A stretch of DNA of 64,000 bases from Actinomycetes bacterium. Its GTDB lineage: Bacteria > Actinomycetota > Actinomycetes > Streptosporangiales > Streptosporangiaceae. This document shows positions 37,626-45,851 of the stretch, in pieces. Position numbers and translations under genes: made by a program. The stretch spans positions 1-64,000 of the forward strand of contig JAJYTD010000017.1 of NCBI GenBank assembly GCA_021793235.1, read 5' to 3'. How positions within the stretch are numbered: position 1 is the first letter of the stretch; each line of letters starts with the position of its first letter. The notes beneath the pieces are model-generated. The model did no database searches. It saw only the letters and a list, made by a program, of their open reading frames with translations, and had not been told where the DNA came from.

Positions 37626-38783
37626 TCACCCGGTCGGCGCCTGCTGCCCCTGGTCGGCTTGGCCGCCCTGCTCGGTGTCATCTGCCCGGGGGTCGTAGGT
37701 CTGCCCGGTGAGGGGATCGATCGGCAGTCCCGACTGGGGGTCGATGTCCACGTCCATTCCAGTGTCGGGGTCGCGGTGCTGCCCGGTCTCGGGATTGCGC
37801 GGAAGCCCGACCTCCGGGTCGATCGGCCAGCCGGTGACCGGGTCGATGCTGGGCTCGGGGGACGGCTCGGCCGAAGGGCTCGGCTCGGGGGACGGCTCGG
37901 CCGAGGGACTCGGTTCGGCCTCGACGGTCTGCTCCGTCGACACCTCCTCCACCTCCGAGCCGCCGTGCGGGTCCAGTTTGCCGAAGCTCACCAGCGTGAG
38001 GATCACAATGCCCAGCGCGACGCGGTAGTAGACGAACGGCATGAAGCTGTGCGTGGAGATGAACCGCATGAACCAGGCGATGACGGCGTATCCGACCACG
38101 AACGCGACGAGGGTGCCGACGATGGTGGCGGTCCACCCCGCGTACTCGTCGCCGCCGATGTCGGTCAGCTTGTACAGGCCCGAGGCGAACACGGCCGGCA
38201 GCGCGAGCAGGAAGGCGTACTCGGCCGCGTCCTTGCGCTGGAAACCGAGGAGCATGCCGCCGGTGACGGTGGCGCCGGAGCGCGAAACACCCGGGATCAG
38301 CGCGAGGGCCTGGAACAGGCCGAAGATGACACCGCGCTGGATGTTGAGGTCGTTGAGGTCGCGGTGCTTGCGGGTGTACTGGTCGACCATGCCGAGGACC
38401 ACGCCGAAGACGATCAGCGTGAGCGCGATCAGCCTCAAGTCGCGAAAGACGCTGTCGATCTGCTCCTCCAGGAGCAGGCCGAGGGCGCCGATGGGGATGG
38501 TGCCGATGATGACGTACCAGCCCATGCGCGCGTCGATGTGGCGGCGCAGCTCCTTGTTGACCAGGGAGCGGAACCAGGTCGAGAGGATGCTCCAGACCTT
38601 CGCGCGGAAGTAGACCAGTACCGCGATTTCGGTGCCCAGTTGGCTGACGGCGGTGAACGCCGCGCCCGGGTCCGGCCATCCAAAGAAGGCGGATAGCACC
38701 CGCAGGTGTCCGCTGGAGGAGATCGGCAGGAATTCGGTCAGTCCCTGGATCAGTCCAAGGATGATGGCCTCAATGATGGACAC
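37626..38783 (-). CDS. uppP: Undecaprenyl-diphosphatase with repeat tail
   Basis: Recycles the cell-wall lipid carrier by removing a phosphate from undecaprenyl diphosphate at the membrane. It has the BacA/UppP motifs GLIQGLTEFLPISSSGHLR and ALIPGVSRSGATVTGG and about eight helices. The 385-aa protein is about 110 residues longer than usual. Residues about 270-385 form a tail with a Pro/Ser/Glu-rich part, followed by six tandem octapeptides of the type DPxTGxPx (37690-37844) and a Gln/Gly end. GTG 38783, behind AGGAG, starts the typical MSIIEAIILG-like N-terminus. Confidence 0.93.
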   Translation of the reverse strand: MSIIEAIILGLIQGLTEFLPISSSGHLRVLSAFFGWPDPGAAFTAVSQLGTEIAVLVYFRAKVWSILSTWFRSLVNKELRRHIDARMGWYVIIGTIPIGALGLLLEEQIDSVFRDLRLIALTLIVFGVVLGMVDQYTRKHRDLNDLNIQRGVIFGLFQALALIPGVSRSGATVTGGMLLGFQRKDAAEYAFLLALPAVFASGLYKLTDIGGDEYAGWTATIVGTLVAFVVGYAVIAWFMRFISTHSFMPFVYYRVALGIVILTLVSFGKLDPHGGSEVEEVSTEQTVEAEPSPSAEPSPEPSPSAEPSPEPSIDPVTGWPIDPEVGLPRNPETGQHRDPDTGMDVDIDPQSGLPIDPLTGQTYDPRADDTEQGGQADQGQQAPTG

Positions 38784-39168
38784 GGCGGACTCGGCTCCTG
38801 GATGTTCGTTTCCGTCGGGGGGCGCGCGGCTCCGATGCCCGGCACGCTCGGCCCGGCGGCGGTGGGACGGCCGTCGGCAGGCATGGGACCGGCCGCCGCC
38901 GCGTCTCAAGGCAAGGAGCGTCAGCGCGGTCCGGACAGCAGGGTAGGCCGGACCGGCCCGGGGCACTCCCCGCGCGAAACGCGAGGGGCGGCCCCCGGAA
39001 GCCTACTGGGAATCCGCGCCTGACAGCAGCCCGGGGGCAGCGCGCGCGGCCGCGCCCCACAGCGCACTTTGCTGGCCGCGCAGCGCGCCCCGGCGATCGC
39101 GGTTCATCCTTGGCCGTCCGCGGTGCGTATCGCCGACTCCGAGGCTGTTACACGGTACTCTCCGCGCC
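38784..39168. other. Divergent intergenic region uppP / aldo-keto reductase
   Basis: 385 bp. The only feature I can support is TACTCT (39156-39161) 8 nt before the reductase ATG, a -10 box for a leaderless transcript. The rest is GC-rich with no convincing frame. Confidence 0.5.
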
Positions 39169-40125
39169 ATGGAACAGCGACAGGTGGGCGGGTCGGGGCT
39201 CTGGGTGTCTCGCACCGCGCTAGGCACGATGACCTGGGGAAAAGACACCCAGGAAGACGAAGCCGCCGACCAGCTCACCGCCTTTGTGGACGCCGGCGGA
39301 ACACTGATCGACACCGCCGATATCTACACGGGCGGGCAGAGCGAACGCATAATCGGCCGGCTGCTCAACGGGGTGGTGCGCCGCGATGATGTGATCATCG
39401 CCACCAAAGCGGGGCACACTCCCGAACGGTTCCGCCCCTACGACCTGTCGCGCCGCCACCTCCTGGCCGCGTTGGAGGCCTCCCTGCGCCGCCTGCGGAC
39501 CGACCACATCGATCTGTGGCAGTTGCACGTGCACGACCCCGATACTCCGCCGGCGGAGACCCTTTCCGCCATGGAGACGGCTGTGGCCTCCGGCAAAGTC
39601 CGCTACATCGGTGTGGGCGACCTGGCCGCATGGCACTTCGCCAAGTACGCGACGTGGCAGCGGGCCGCCTCGAACGCCCGCGCCCCCATCGTCTCCGCCG
39701 GGGCCGAGTACTCGCTGCTCAACCGGAGCGCCGAACACGGCCTGCTGCCCGCGACGGCCGACCACGGCGCCGACCTGATCGCCTGGTCTCCCCTGGGGCG
39801 CGGCGTGCTCAGCGCCAAGTACCGCAACGGCGTTCCCAGCGACTCCCGCGCCGCGCTGACGCACATGGCCCCCTATGTCGAGCCCTATCTCGGCGAGAGC
39901 AGCCGGCGCATCGTCGAGTCGGTGTGCACGGCCGCCGAAGGGCTCGGCGTGTCCCCGCTGGCCGTCGCGCTGAGCTGGGCGCGGGACCGGGAGGGCGTGG
40001 CGGCGGCGACGGTCGGCCCCCGCACCTTTGCCCAACTGGAGGACATCCTCGCCACCGAGAGCGTGGAGCTCCCCCGCGAGATCCGCGACGCCCTCAACGA
40101 CGCCTCATGTGCCCCGGGACGGTGA
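39169..40125 (+). CDS. Aldo/keto reductase
   Basis: A 318-aa NADPH-dependent oxidoreductase of the AKR superfamily. The catalytic tetrad is visible: Asp and Tyr in DTADIYTGGQSE, Lys in IATKAG, His in DLWQLHVHD. NADPH-binding features lie in SPLGRGVLSAKY and at the C-terminus (VGPRTFAQLEDIL). It is of usual length. The substrate cannot be predicted. Translation is probably leaderless from ATG 39169. Confidence 0.92.
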   Translation: MEQRQVGGSGLWVSRTALGTMTWGKDTQEDEAADQLTAFVDAGGTLIDTADIYTGGQSERIIGRLLNGVVRRDDVIIATKAGHTPERFRPYDLSRRHLLAALEASLRRLRTDHIDLWQLHVHDPDTPPAETLSAMETAVASGKVRYIGVGDLAAWHFAKYATWQRAASNARAPIVSAGAEYSLLNRSAEHGLLPATADHGADLIAWSPLGRGVLSAKYRNGVPSDSRAALTHMAPYVEPYLGESSRRIVESVCTAAEGLGVSPLAVALSWARDREGVAAATVGPRTFAQLEDILATESVELPREIRDALNDASCAPGR

Positions 40126-40265
40126 CGGCGGCGGCCGCACGAGCACCCGGATACCCGTACCGGCCGGCACCGCGGCGCACTCCGGCCGGCGGGCACGAAG
40201 CGTCCCGCGCCCTCGCTAAGCTCCAGGGACGACCCGCCCGCCTGTTCAACGGAGAGGAATCCCCC

Positions 40266-42134
40266 ATGCCCCAGGCGCCGCTGCCATCCCCGGAGGGTGG
40301 TGCCGCTTCTTTGCCCGCGGAGGCCGAGGGCGGGAATCCGGTAGAGCGCACGCGGGCCGTTCTGGCGCGCATGGGGGCGCCCGAGGCGCTGGCGCAGCCC
40401 CTGGTCGCCGCGCTCGGGCCGGGGGCAGCCGCCGACCTGACCGCAGATCCGTGGCGGCTGCTGGCACTGCCCCGGGTCACGCTCGACCAGGCCGACTACT
40501 GTGCCCGCCGCGTACTGGGCGCCGAGGCCTCGCCCGACGACCCTCGGCGCGGCCGGGCCGCCGTCGGCCGCCTGCTGCGCCGAGCAGCGCGCGAGGGGCA
40601 CACCGCGATCGAGGAGCGGCGCCTGTCCGCGGCCCTGCGCCCCCTGGGGATCCGCTCTCCCGGGCCTGCGCTGACGGCCGCGCTCGATGACGGCGATGTG
40701 CTGGTCTTCGAGGTCTTCGACGAGCCGGACGACGACCCGGAATTCGATGGCGGCACGCTGCCGGAGATGCCCGAACCCGAGCGCTGCTACGCCCTGGCCC
40801 GGGTGGGGCTGGCCGAACAGGACCTCGGTGAGGGCATCGTCCGGCTGAACGGGACCAGTGAGCCCATCATGGATTCCGCGACGGCCGCCGAATCGGTCGA
40901 GGCGACGGCGGAGCGGCTGGGGGTCGATGTCGCACCGGAGACCACCGCGGCGCTGGTCACGGTGGCGCTGCGCGGCGTCTGCGTGCTGACGCACGGCGGC
41001 GGCGCTCCCGCGGCCGTCGCGCACACGCTGGCGTGTGCGGCCGCGATCGCCGCCGAGAGCGAAGTCGGGATCGCGCTCGCCGCCCCGACCGCGCAGGCCG
41101 CCGCCGCGCTCAACGCCGACCTGGCCGCCCTCGGCGACCGGACCGGCGGCAAGGCCGGTGTCACAGCGGTGCCGCTGGCACAGCTGCTGGACTGCCGCGG
41201 CCCCGGCGTGTTCGGCCGGGGCGCCGAGCGCCCGATCGATGCGGGGCTGGTCGTTGTCGCCGGCGCGATGGCGGTGGGCGTCGAGCACGCGGCCGCGCTG
41301 GTGGACGCCTGCGCCGATGGAACCCACCTGGTACTCCTCGCCGACCCCGCCCAGGCGCCCTCTGCCGCACCGGGGCAGGTGGCGGCCGACCTGATCGCCT
41401 CGCGCACCGTCGCCGTGGCGCAGCTTCCGGCCGACCCCGACCCCGGCCCCCTGGCCCGGCTCGCAGACCGGGTCGCACACGGCGACGTGGGGCATGTGGA
41501 GGCACCGGACAAGGAGGTCGTGGTCGTTCCCGCGGCCTCCGGCGGCGAGGCGGCGCACCGGGCGGTGCAGTTGCTCACCGACTCCATCCCGCGTGCTCTG
41601 CGGATACCCGCCGAGCACGTGCAGATCATCGCCGCCACCCGCGGCGGGGACGCGGGGGCCGCCGCTCTCAACACCGCCTGCAAGAGCCGGCTCAACCCCG
41701 GACCGGGCACGCACAACGGGCTGGATGTCGGCGACCGCGTGCTGCTGGCCGCCGACGGCCCGGGGTATGCGGCCGGCGATATCGGCTATCTGCGCGCCCG
41801 CGAGGACTCCGCCGACGCAAAGGGCTCGGCGGGCCCGGGGCTCGTGGTCGAGCTGGCGGACGGCTCCAGGGCCGCCGTCGCCGACCCCGCGCATCTGCGC
41901 CCTGGCTGGGCGGTCACCGTCGCCGCCGCCCACGGCGGCGTGTGGCCCGCGGGCATCGCGGTCTTTCCGCCGGAGACCAAAGGGTCCCGGCCGCAGGTGT
42001 ACACGGCGGTCACCGGCGCGCTGCGGCACCTGTCCATCGTGCACGCGGCAGGGCCCGACCTGGCCCGGTCCGTACGGGAGAACGCGGCCATCCCCCGCCA
42101 CACGCGCCTGGTGCGGGTCCTGCGCGAGGGGTGA
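40266..42134 (+). CDS. RecD2-like protein with lost ATPase motifs
   Basis: A 622-aa protein built like the RecD2/TraA helicases: an N-terminal helix-hairpin-helix part (about 25-125; ADPWRLLALPRVTLDQAD), a helicase core and a C-terminal SH3-like part (GDRVLLAADGPGYAAGDIGY). The motifs needed for ATP hydrolysis are missing. The P-loop position reads THGGGAPAAVAHT with no Lys, the Walker B position reads LVVVAGAMAVG with no Asp-Glu, and the late motif reads AVTVAAAHGGVWPAG. It is probably a pseudo-helicase with a structural or DNA-binding role. ATG 40266 follows GGAGAGG. Confidence 0.72.
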   Translation: MPQAPLPSPEGGAASLPAEAEGGNPVERTRAVLARMGAPEALAQPLVAALGPGAAADLTADPWRLLALPRVTLDQADYCARRVLGAEASPDDPRRGRAAVGRLLRRAAREGHTAIEERRLSAALRPLGIRSPGPALTAALDDGDVLVFEVFDEPDDDPEFDGGTLPEMPEPERCYALARVGLAEQDLGEGIVRLNGTSEPIMDSATAAESVEATAERLGVDVAPETTAALVTVALRGVCVLTHGGGAPAAVAHTLACAAAIAAESEVGIALAAPTAQAAAALNADLAALGDRTGGKAGVTAVPLAQLLDCRGPGVFGRGAERPIDAGLVVVAGAMAVGVEHAAALVDACADGTHLVLLADPAQAPSAAPGQVAADLIASRTVAVAQLPADPDPGPLARLADRVAHGDVGHVEAPDKEVVVVPAASGGEAAHRAVQLLTDSIPRALRIPAEHVQIIAATRGGDAGAAALNTACKSRLNPGPGTHNGLDVGDRVLLAADGPGYAAGDIGYLRAREDSADAKGSAGPGLVVELADGSRAAVADPAHLRPGWAVTVAAAHGGVWPAGIAVFPPETKGSRPQVYTAVTGALRHLSIVHAAGPDLARSVRENAAIPRHTRLVRVLREG

Positions 42135-42184
42135 GGAACACGGGCGGCCGCGCCGCGGCGATGCGGAGGACGGCTGGAGGACGG

Positions 42185-42946
42185 CTACACCCGGTCGGTG
42201 AAGCCGCCGTCGACGACGAGGTTGGCCCCGGTGATGAAGGAGGCGGCGGGGGAGCTCAGGAAGGCGACCGCGCGGGCGACCTCTTCGGGGCGGCCGAGGC
42301 GGCCGAGGGGAATCCGGGCGCGGATGCCCTCGTAGAACTCCGGGGTGTTCTCGCGGCGCCGCGCCCAGCCGCCGCCCTCGAACTCGATCGGGCCGGGCGA
42401 GACGGTGTTCACCCGGATGCCCCGGCCCGCCAGGGAGCGGGCCAGCGCCGCGGCGTGGTGGTTGAGCGCGGCCTTGACCGCGCCGTAGGCCGTCGGAGCG
42501 GCCGGGGGCGAGGTGTGCAGCGCCGACGTGCTGGAGACGAGCACGATCGCGCCGCCGTGTCCGGAGGCGGCCAAGTGCGGCTCGGTGTACTCGGCCAGCC
42601 GGACGAAGGGCATGATGTCGGTCGCATACCCCCGCTCCCACTGGTCGGGGGTTGCCGCGCTCCCCCCGGAGACGTTGGAGACCAGGACGTCGATACCGCC
42701 GAGTTCGGCAGCGGCGCGGTCGACGAACGCCTTCAGCGCGTCGGTGTCGGACACGTCGAGTGCCTGGTCCAGCACGGTCGCACCCGAGGCGCGCAGCTCC
42801 TCGGCGGCGCGCCGCAGCGGTTCGGCGGAGCGGGCGCACACGGCCAGGTCGGCCCCCTCCTCAGCGAAGGTCCGCGCGATGGCCCGGCCGATTCCCCGGC
42901 TCGCCCCCGTGACAAGGACCCTGGCCTTGCCGAGTCCCAGATCCAT
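42185..42946 (-). CDS. Short-chain dehydrogenase/reductase
   Basis: A 253-aa SDR. The cofactor motif is VTGASRGIGRAIA, the NAG-equivalent is SNVSGG, the catalytic Ser is in VSSTSAL and the Tyr/Lys pair in YGAVK. The C-terminus has ITGANLVVDGGFTDRV. The substrate is unknown. It lies 76 bp downstream of fabI on the same strand and may be co-transcribed. Confidence 0.9.
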   Translation of the reverse strand: MDLGLGKARVLVTGASRGIGRAIARTFAEEGADLAVCARSAEPLRRAAEELRASGATVLDQALDVSDTDALKAFVDRAAAELGGIDVLVSNVSGGSAATPDQWERGYATDIMPFVRLAEYTEPHLAASGHGGAIVLVSSTSALHTSPPAAPTAYGAVKAALNHHAAALARSLAGRGIRVNTVSPGPIEFEGGGWARRRENTPEFYEGIRARIPLGRLGRPEEVARAVAFLSSPAASFITGANLVVDGGFTDRV

Positions 42947-43022
42947 GGTGCCGTCTTCCCCTCCGTTGGCCGCCTGTCGCCTTGGGTACGCGCGCGAACG
43001 CCCGGCCGCCCGCGGTCGAAGC

Positions 43023-43787
43023 CTACGCTCCCGTGGAGTGGAAGCCCCCGTCGACATGCACGACCTCGCCGGTGGTGGCGGGGAACCAGTCGGACAGCAG
43101 GGCCACGACGGCACGGGCGGCCGGTTCGGGGTCGCCGGTGTCCCAGCCCAGCGGGGCGCGCTGCGGCCAGGCGTCGGCCAGCTCCTCGAAGCCGGGGATG
43201 CTGCGCGCCGCCATGGTGCGCAGCGGGCCCGCCGAGACCAGGTTCACCCGGATGTTCTGCTCGCCCAGGTAGCGCGCGAGGTAGCGCGCGGTGGAGGTGA
43301 GCCCCGCCTTGGCGACGCCCATCCAGTCATAGATCGGGTAGGAGACGCTGTTGTCGAAGTCCATCGCGACGACCGATCCGCCGTCCTTCATCAGCGGGAG
43401 CGCGGCCATGGTGAGCGACTTCAGCGAGAACGTCGAGGTGTGCATGGCCGTGGCGACGTCCTCCCAGGAGGTGTTGAGGAAGTTGCCGCCCAGGGCCTCC
43501 TGCGGGGTGAAGCCGATGGAGTGGACGATGCCGTCGATGCCGTCGACGTGCTCGCGGATCCTGTCGGCGAGGCTGTCCAGGTGTTCCTGGTCGGTGACGT
43601 CGAGCTCCAGCACGGGAGGGGCGTCGGGGAGCCGCTGGGCGATGCGCTGGACCAGGCTCAGCCGCCCGTAGCCGGTGAGCACGACCGTGGCGCCCTGCTC
43701 CTGGCAGAGGCGGGCCACGTGGAAGGCGATCGAGCTGTCGGTGATCACTCCGGTGACGAGAATGCGCTTGCCCTCAAGAATGCCCAT
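43023..43787 (-). CDS. fabI: Enoyl-ACP reductase (InhA-like)
   Basis: NADH-dependent reductase catalysing the last step of each fatty-acid elongation cycle. The 254-aa protein has the FabI-type nucleotide motif VTGVITDSSIAFHVA, which lacks the classic SDR glycines. It has HSIGFTPQEALGGNF, the catalytic pair in YDWMGVAKAGL (Tyr-x6-Lys), and the substrate loop SAGPLRTMAARSIPGF as in InhA. It lies 58 bp after fabG, the mycobacterial mabA-inhA arrangement. Confidence 0.95.
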   Translation of the reverse strand: MGILEGKRILVTGVITDSSIAFHVARLCQEQGATVVLTGYGRLSLVQRIAQRLPDAPPVLELDVTDQEHLDSLADRIREHVDGIDGIVHSIGFTPQEALGGNFLNTSWEDVATAMHTSTFSLKSLTMAALPLMKDGGSVVAMDFDNSVSYPIYDWMGVAKAGLTSTARYLARYLGEQNIRVNLVSAGPLRTMAARSIPGFEELADAWPQRAPLGWDTGDPEPAARAVVALLSDWFPATTGEVVHVDGGFHSTGA

Positions 43788-43845
43788 GGAGTCTTCCTGT
43801 TCTGCTGGTTCGCCTGCCGGCGGGGGATGTGCGAAGGAGCGGGTC

Positions 43846-44550
43846 TCAGTGGCCCATTCCGAGGCCGCCGTCGACGGGGATGACGGCGCCGGTGATGTAG
43901 GCGGCGGAGTCGCCGGCGAGGAAGCGCACGGTTTTGGCGATCTCCTCGGTCGACCCGTAGCGCCCCAGCGGCACGTTCTTTTTGATCTCGGCCTGCCGCT
44001 CCTCGGACAGGGCCGCCGTCATGTCGGTCTCGATGAACCCCGGGGCGACGACGTTCACGGTGATGTTGCGCGACCCCAGTTCGCGGGCGAGGGAGCGGGC
44101 GAACCCGACGAGGCCGGCCTTGGAGGCGGCGTAGTTCACCTGCCCGCCCGAGCCGAGCAGGCCCACCACGGAGGAGATGAGGATGATGCGGCCGCTGCGC
44201 TTGCGCATCATCCCGCGCACGGCGCGCTTGGCGACGCGGAAGGCGCCGGTCAGGTTGGTGTCCAGGACAGAGGAGAAGTCGTCCTCGCTCATCAGGGCGA
44301 GCAGCTGGTCCTTGTTGACACCGGCGTTGGCGACCAGGACCTCCACTGGCCCCTGCTCGTCCTCTACCTGCTTGAAGGCGGCGTCGACCTGGGCGCTGTC
44401 GGTGATGTCGCAGGGGACGCCGAGGAGCCCTTCCGGCGGCTGTCCGGACCGGTAGGTCACGGCGACATCGTCTCCGGCCGCGGCGAGTTCGCGGGCGATG
44501 GCCAGACCGATCCCCCGGCTGCCGCCGGTGACCAGTGCCGAGCGGGGCAT
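43846..44550 (-). CDS. fabG: 3-Oxoacyl-ACP reductase
   Basis: NADPH-dependent ketoacyl reductase of fatty-acid synthesis, 234 aa. Motifs are VTGGSRGIGLAIA, ANAGVNKD, the catalytic Ser in LISSVVGLLG, and Tyr/Lys in YAASKAGLVGF, with APGFIETDM and ITGAVIPVDGGLGMGH at the end. ATG 44550 has GGAGGT upstream. It heads the fabG-fabI operon; a palindromic operator candidate lies 71 bp upstream. Confidence 0.95.
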   Translation of the reverse strand: MPRSALVTGGSRGIGLAIARELAAAGDDVAVTYRSGQPPEGLLGVPCDITDSAQVDAAFKQVEDEQGPVEVLVANAGVNKDQLLALMSEDDFSSVLDTNLTGAFRVAKRAVRGMMRKRSGRIILISSVVGLLGSGGQVNYAASKAGLVGFARSLARELGSRNITVNVVAPGFIETDMTAALSEERQAEIKKNVPLGRYGSTEEIAKTVRFLAGDSAAYITGAVIPVDGGLGMGH

Positions 44551-44620
44551 AACGCGGGCACCTCCGAACGCGCTGATGAGCGCGGTGGTATTGGTATTCG
44601 AACGGACAGCAGCGTATCCA

Positions 44621-44636
44621 CCTACCGGGCGGTAGG
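44621..44636. promoter_or_regulatory. Palindromic operator candidate of fabG-fabI
   Basis: Perfect 7-bp arms CCTACCG and CGGTAGG around GG, 71-86 nt upstream of fabG in the divergent region with the reductase gene at 44832. The form fits a TetR-type operator. A fatty-acid regulator of the FasR/FadR kind is a plausible binder, but this is inferred. Confidence 0.5.
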
Positions 44637-44831
44637 AGAACCTCGGGTGATCCGGATCGCTCTCCCGGGCCGACGGGACCGCCGCGTGCCTGCGGCAAAG
44701 GGGCCCGCAGACTCCCGGACCGGGATCCGGGCCACGGCGCACCGGCCGCCGTAGGCTGGGAACCGAGTTTGAGCGCCCCGGCCCGGGCGCGGCCCGGGCG
44801 CGGCGACGTCTTCAACACGGGGAGGACCGCC

Positions 44832-45851
44832 ATGACGACCGCCACCACCGCGACCCCTGTCGACTTCGAGGCCTACGGGGACTACGGGTCGGCCATGACC
44901 GCGCCCAAGGGGACCTCGTTCGAGCGGCCGCGGTACCCGTTCCGCGGCCGGATCGGCTCGGACCGCTTCCCCGCCGAGGCCGGGCGTTACCACATCTACG
45001 CCTCCTACGCCTGCCCATGGGCGCAGCGCAGCCTCATCGTGCGCAGACTCAAAGGCCTGGAGGAGGCCGTCTCGGTCGGCATCGTCGACCCGGTCCGGGA
45101 CGGGCGCGGCTGGGCGTTTCGCGACGGCGACGGGCACGGGCCCGACACTGTGGGAGGCTTCACCCTGCTGCGCGAAGCCTACGAGGCCACCGAGCCGGGA
45201 TACGACGGGCACATCTCCGTTCCCGTGCTGTGGGACACCCAGACCCGCCGGATCGTGAGCAACAACTTCCCCGACATCACGATGGACCTCAACAGCTGCT
45301 TCAACGCCTGGGCCGCCCACGGCATCGACCTCTACCCCCAGGGCCTGCGCTCGGAGATCGACGAACTGAACCGCAAGGTCTATGCCACCGTCAACAACGG
45401 GGTCTACCGGTGCGGCTTCGCCCCCACCCAGGAGGCCTACAACAACGCCGTCCGCGACCTGTTCGCCACCCTGGACGGACTGGAGGAGCGCCTGGGCAGC
45501 CGCAGGTACCTGCTCGGCGACGCCATCACCGAGGCCGACGTGCGGCTGTGGGTGACCCTGGTCCGGTTCGACACCGTCTATGCCACCCACTTCAAGACCA
45601 ACATCCGGCGCCTGGTGGACTACCCGAACCTGTGGGGCTACACGCGCGACCTGTACGCGCTGCCCGCGTTCCGTGAGACCACCGACTTCGACCACATCAA
45701 GCGCCACTACTACACCACGCACGGCGCCCTCAACCCCAAGCGGATCGTGCCGGCGGGCCCGGTCCTGGACTTCAGCGCGCCCCATGACCGTGCCCGGCTG
45801 AGCGAGCGCGACCCGCACGCCCAGGTCGTCAGTCCCCGGCCAGCCGGTTGA
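44832..45851 (+). CDS. Glutathionyl-hydroquinone reductase-like protein
   Basis: A 339-aa protein of the Xi-class glutathione transferase/glutathionyl-hydroquinone reductase family (YqjG/ECM4-like). The catalytic Cys is in YASYACPWAQRSLI, followed by VPVLWDTQTRRIVSNN and the helical C-domain with YLLGDAITEADVRLW and HIKRHYYTTHGALNP. Actinobacteria lack glutathione, so mycothiol is the likely thiol; mshC in this window supports that. ATG 44832 follows GGGGAGGACC. The 3' end overlaps the next gene by 23 bp. Confidence 0.9.
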   Translation: MTTATTATPVDFEAYGDYGSAMTAPKGTSFERPRYPFRGRIGSDRFPAEAGRYHIYASYACPWAQRSLIVRRLKGLEEAVSVGIVDPVRDGRGWAFRDGDGHGPDTVGGFTLLREAYEATEPGYDGHISVPVLWDTQTRRIVSNNFPDITMDLNSCFNAWAAHGIDLYPQGLRSEIDELNRKVYATVNNGVYRCGFAPTQEAYNNAVRDLFATLDGLEERLGSRRYLLGDAITEADVRLWVTLVRFDTVYATHFKTNIRRLVDYPNLWGYTRDLYALPAFRETTDFDHIKRHYYTTHGALNPKRIVPAGPVLDFSAPHDRARLSERDPHAQVVSPRPAG

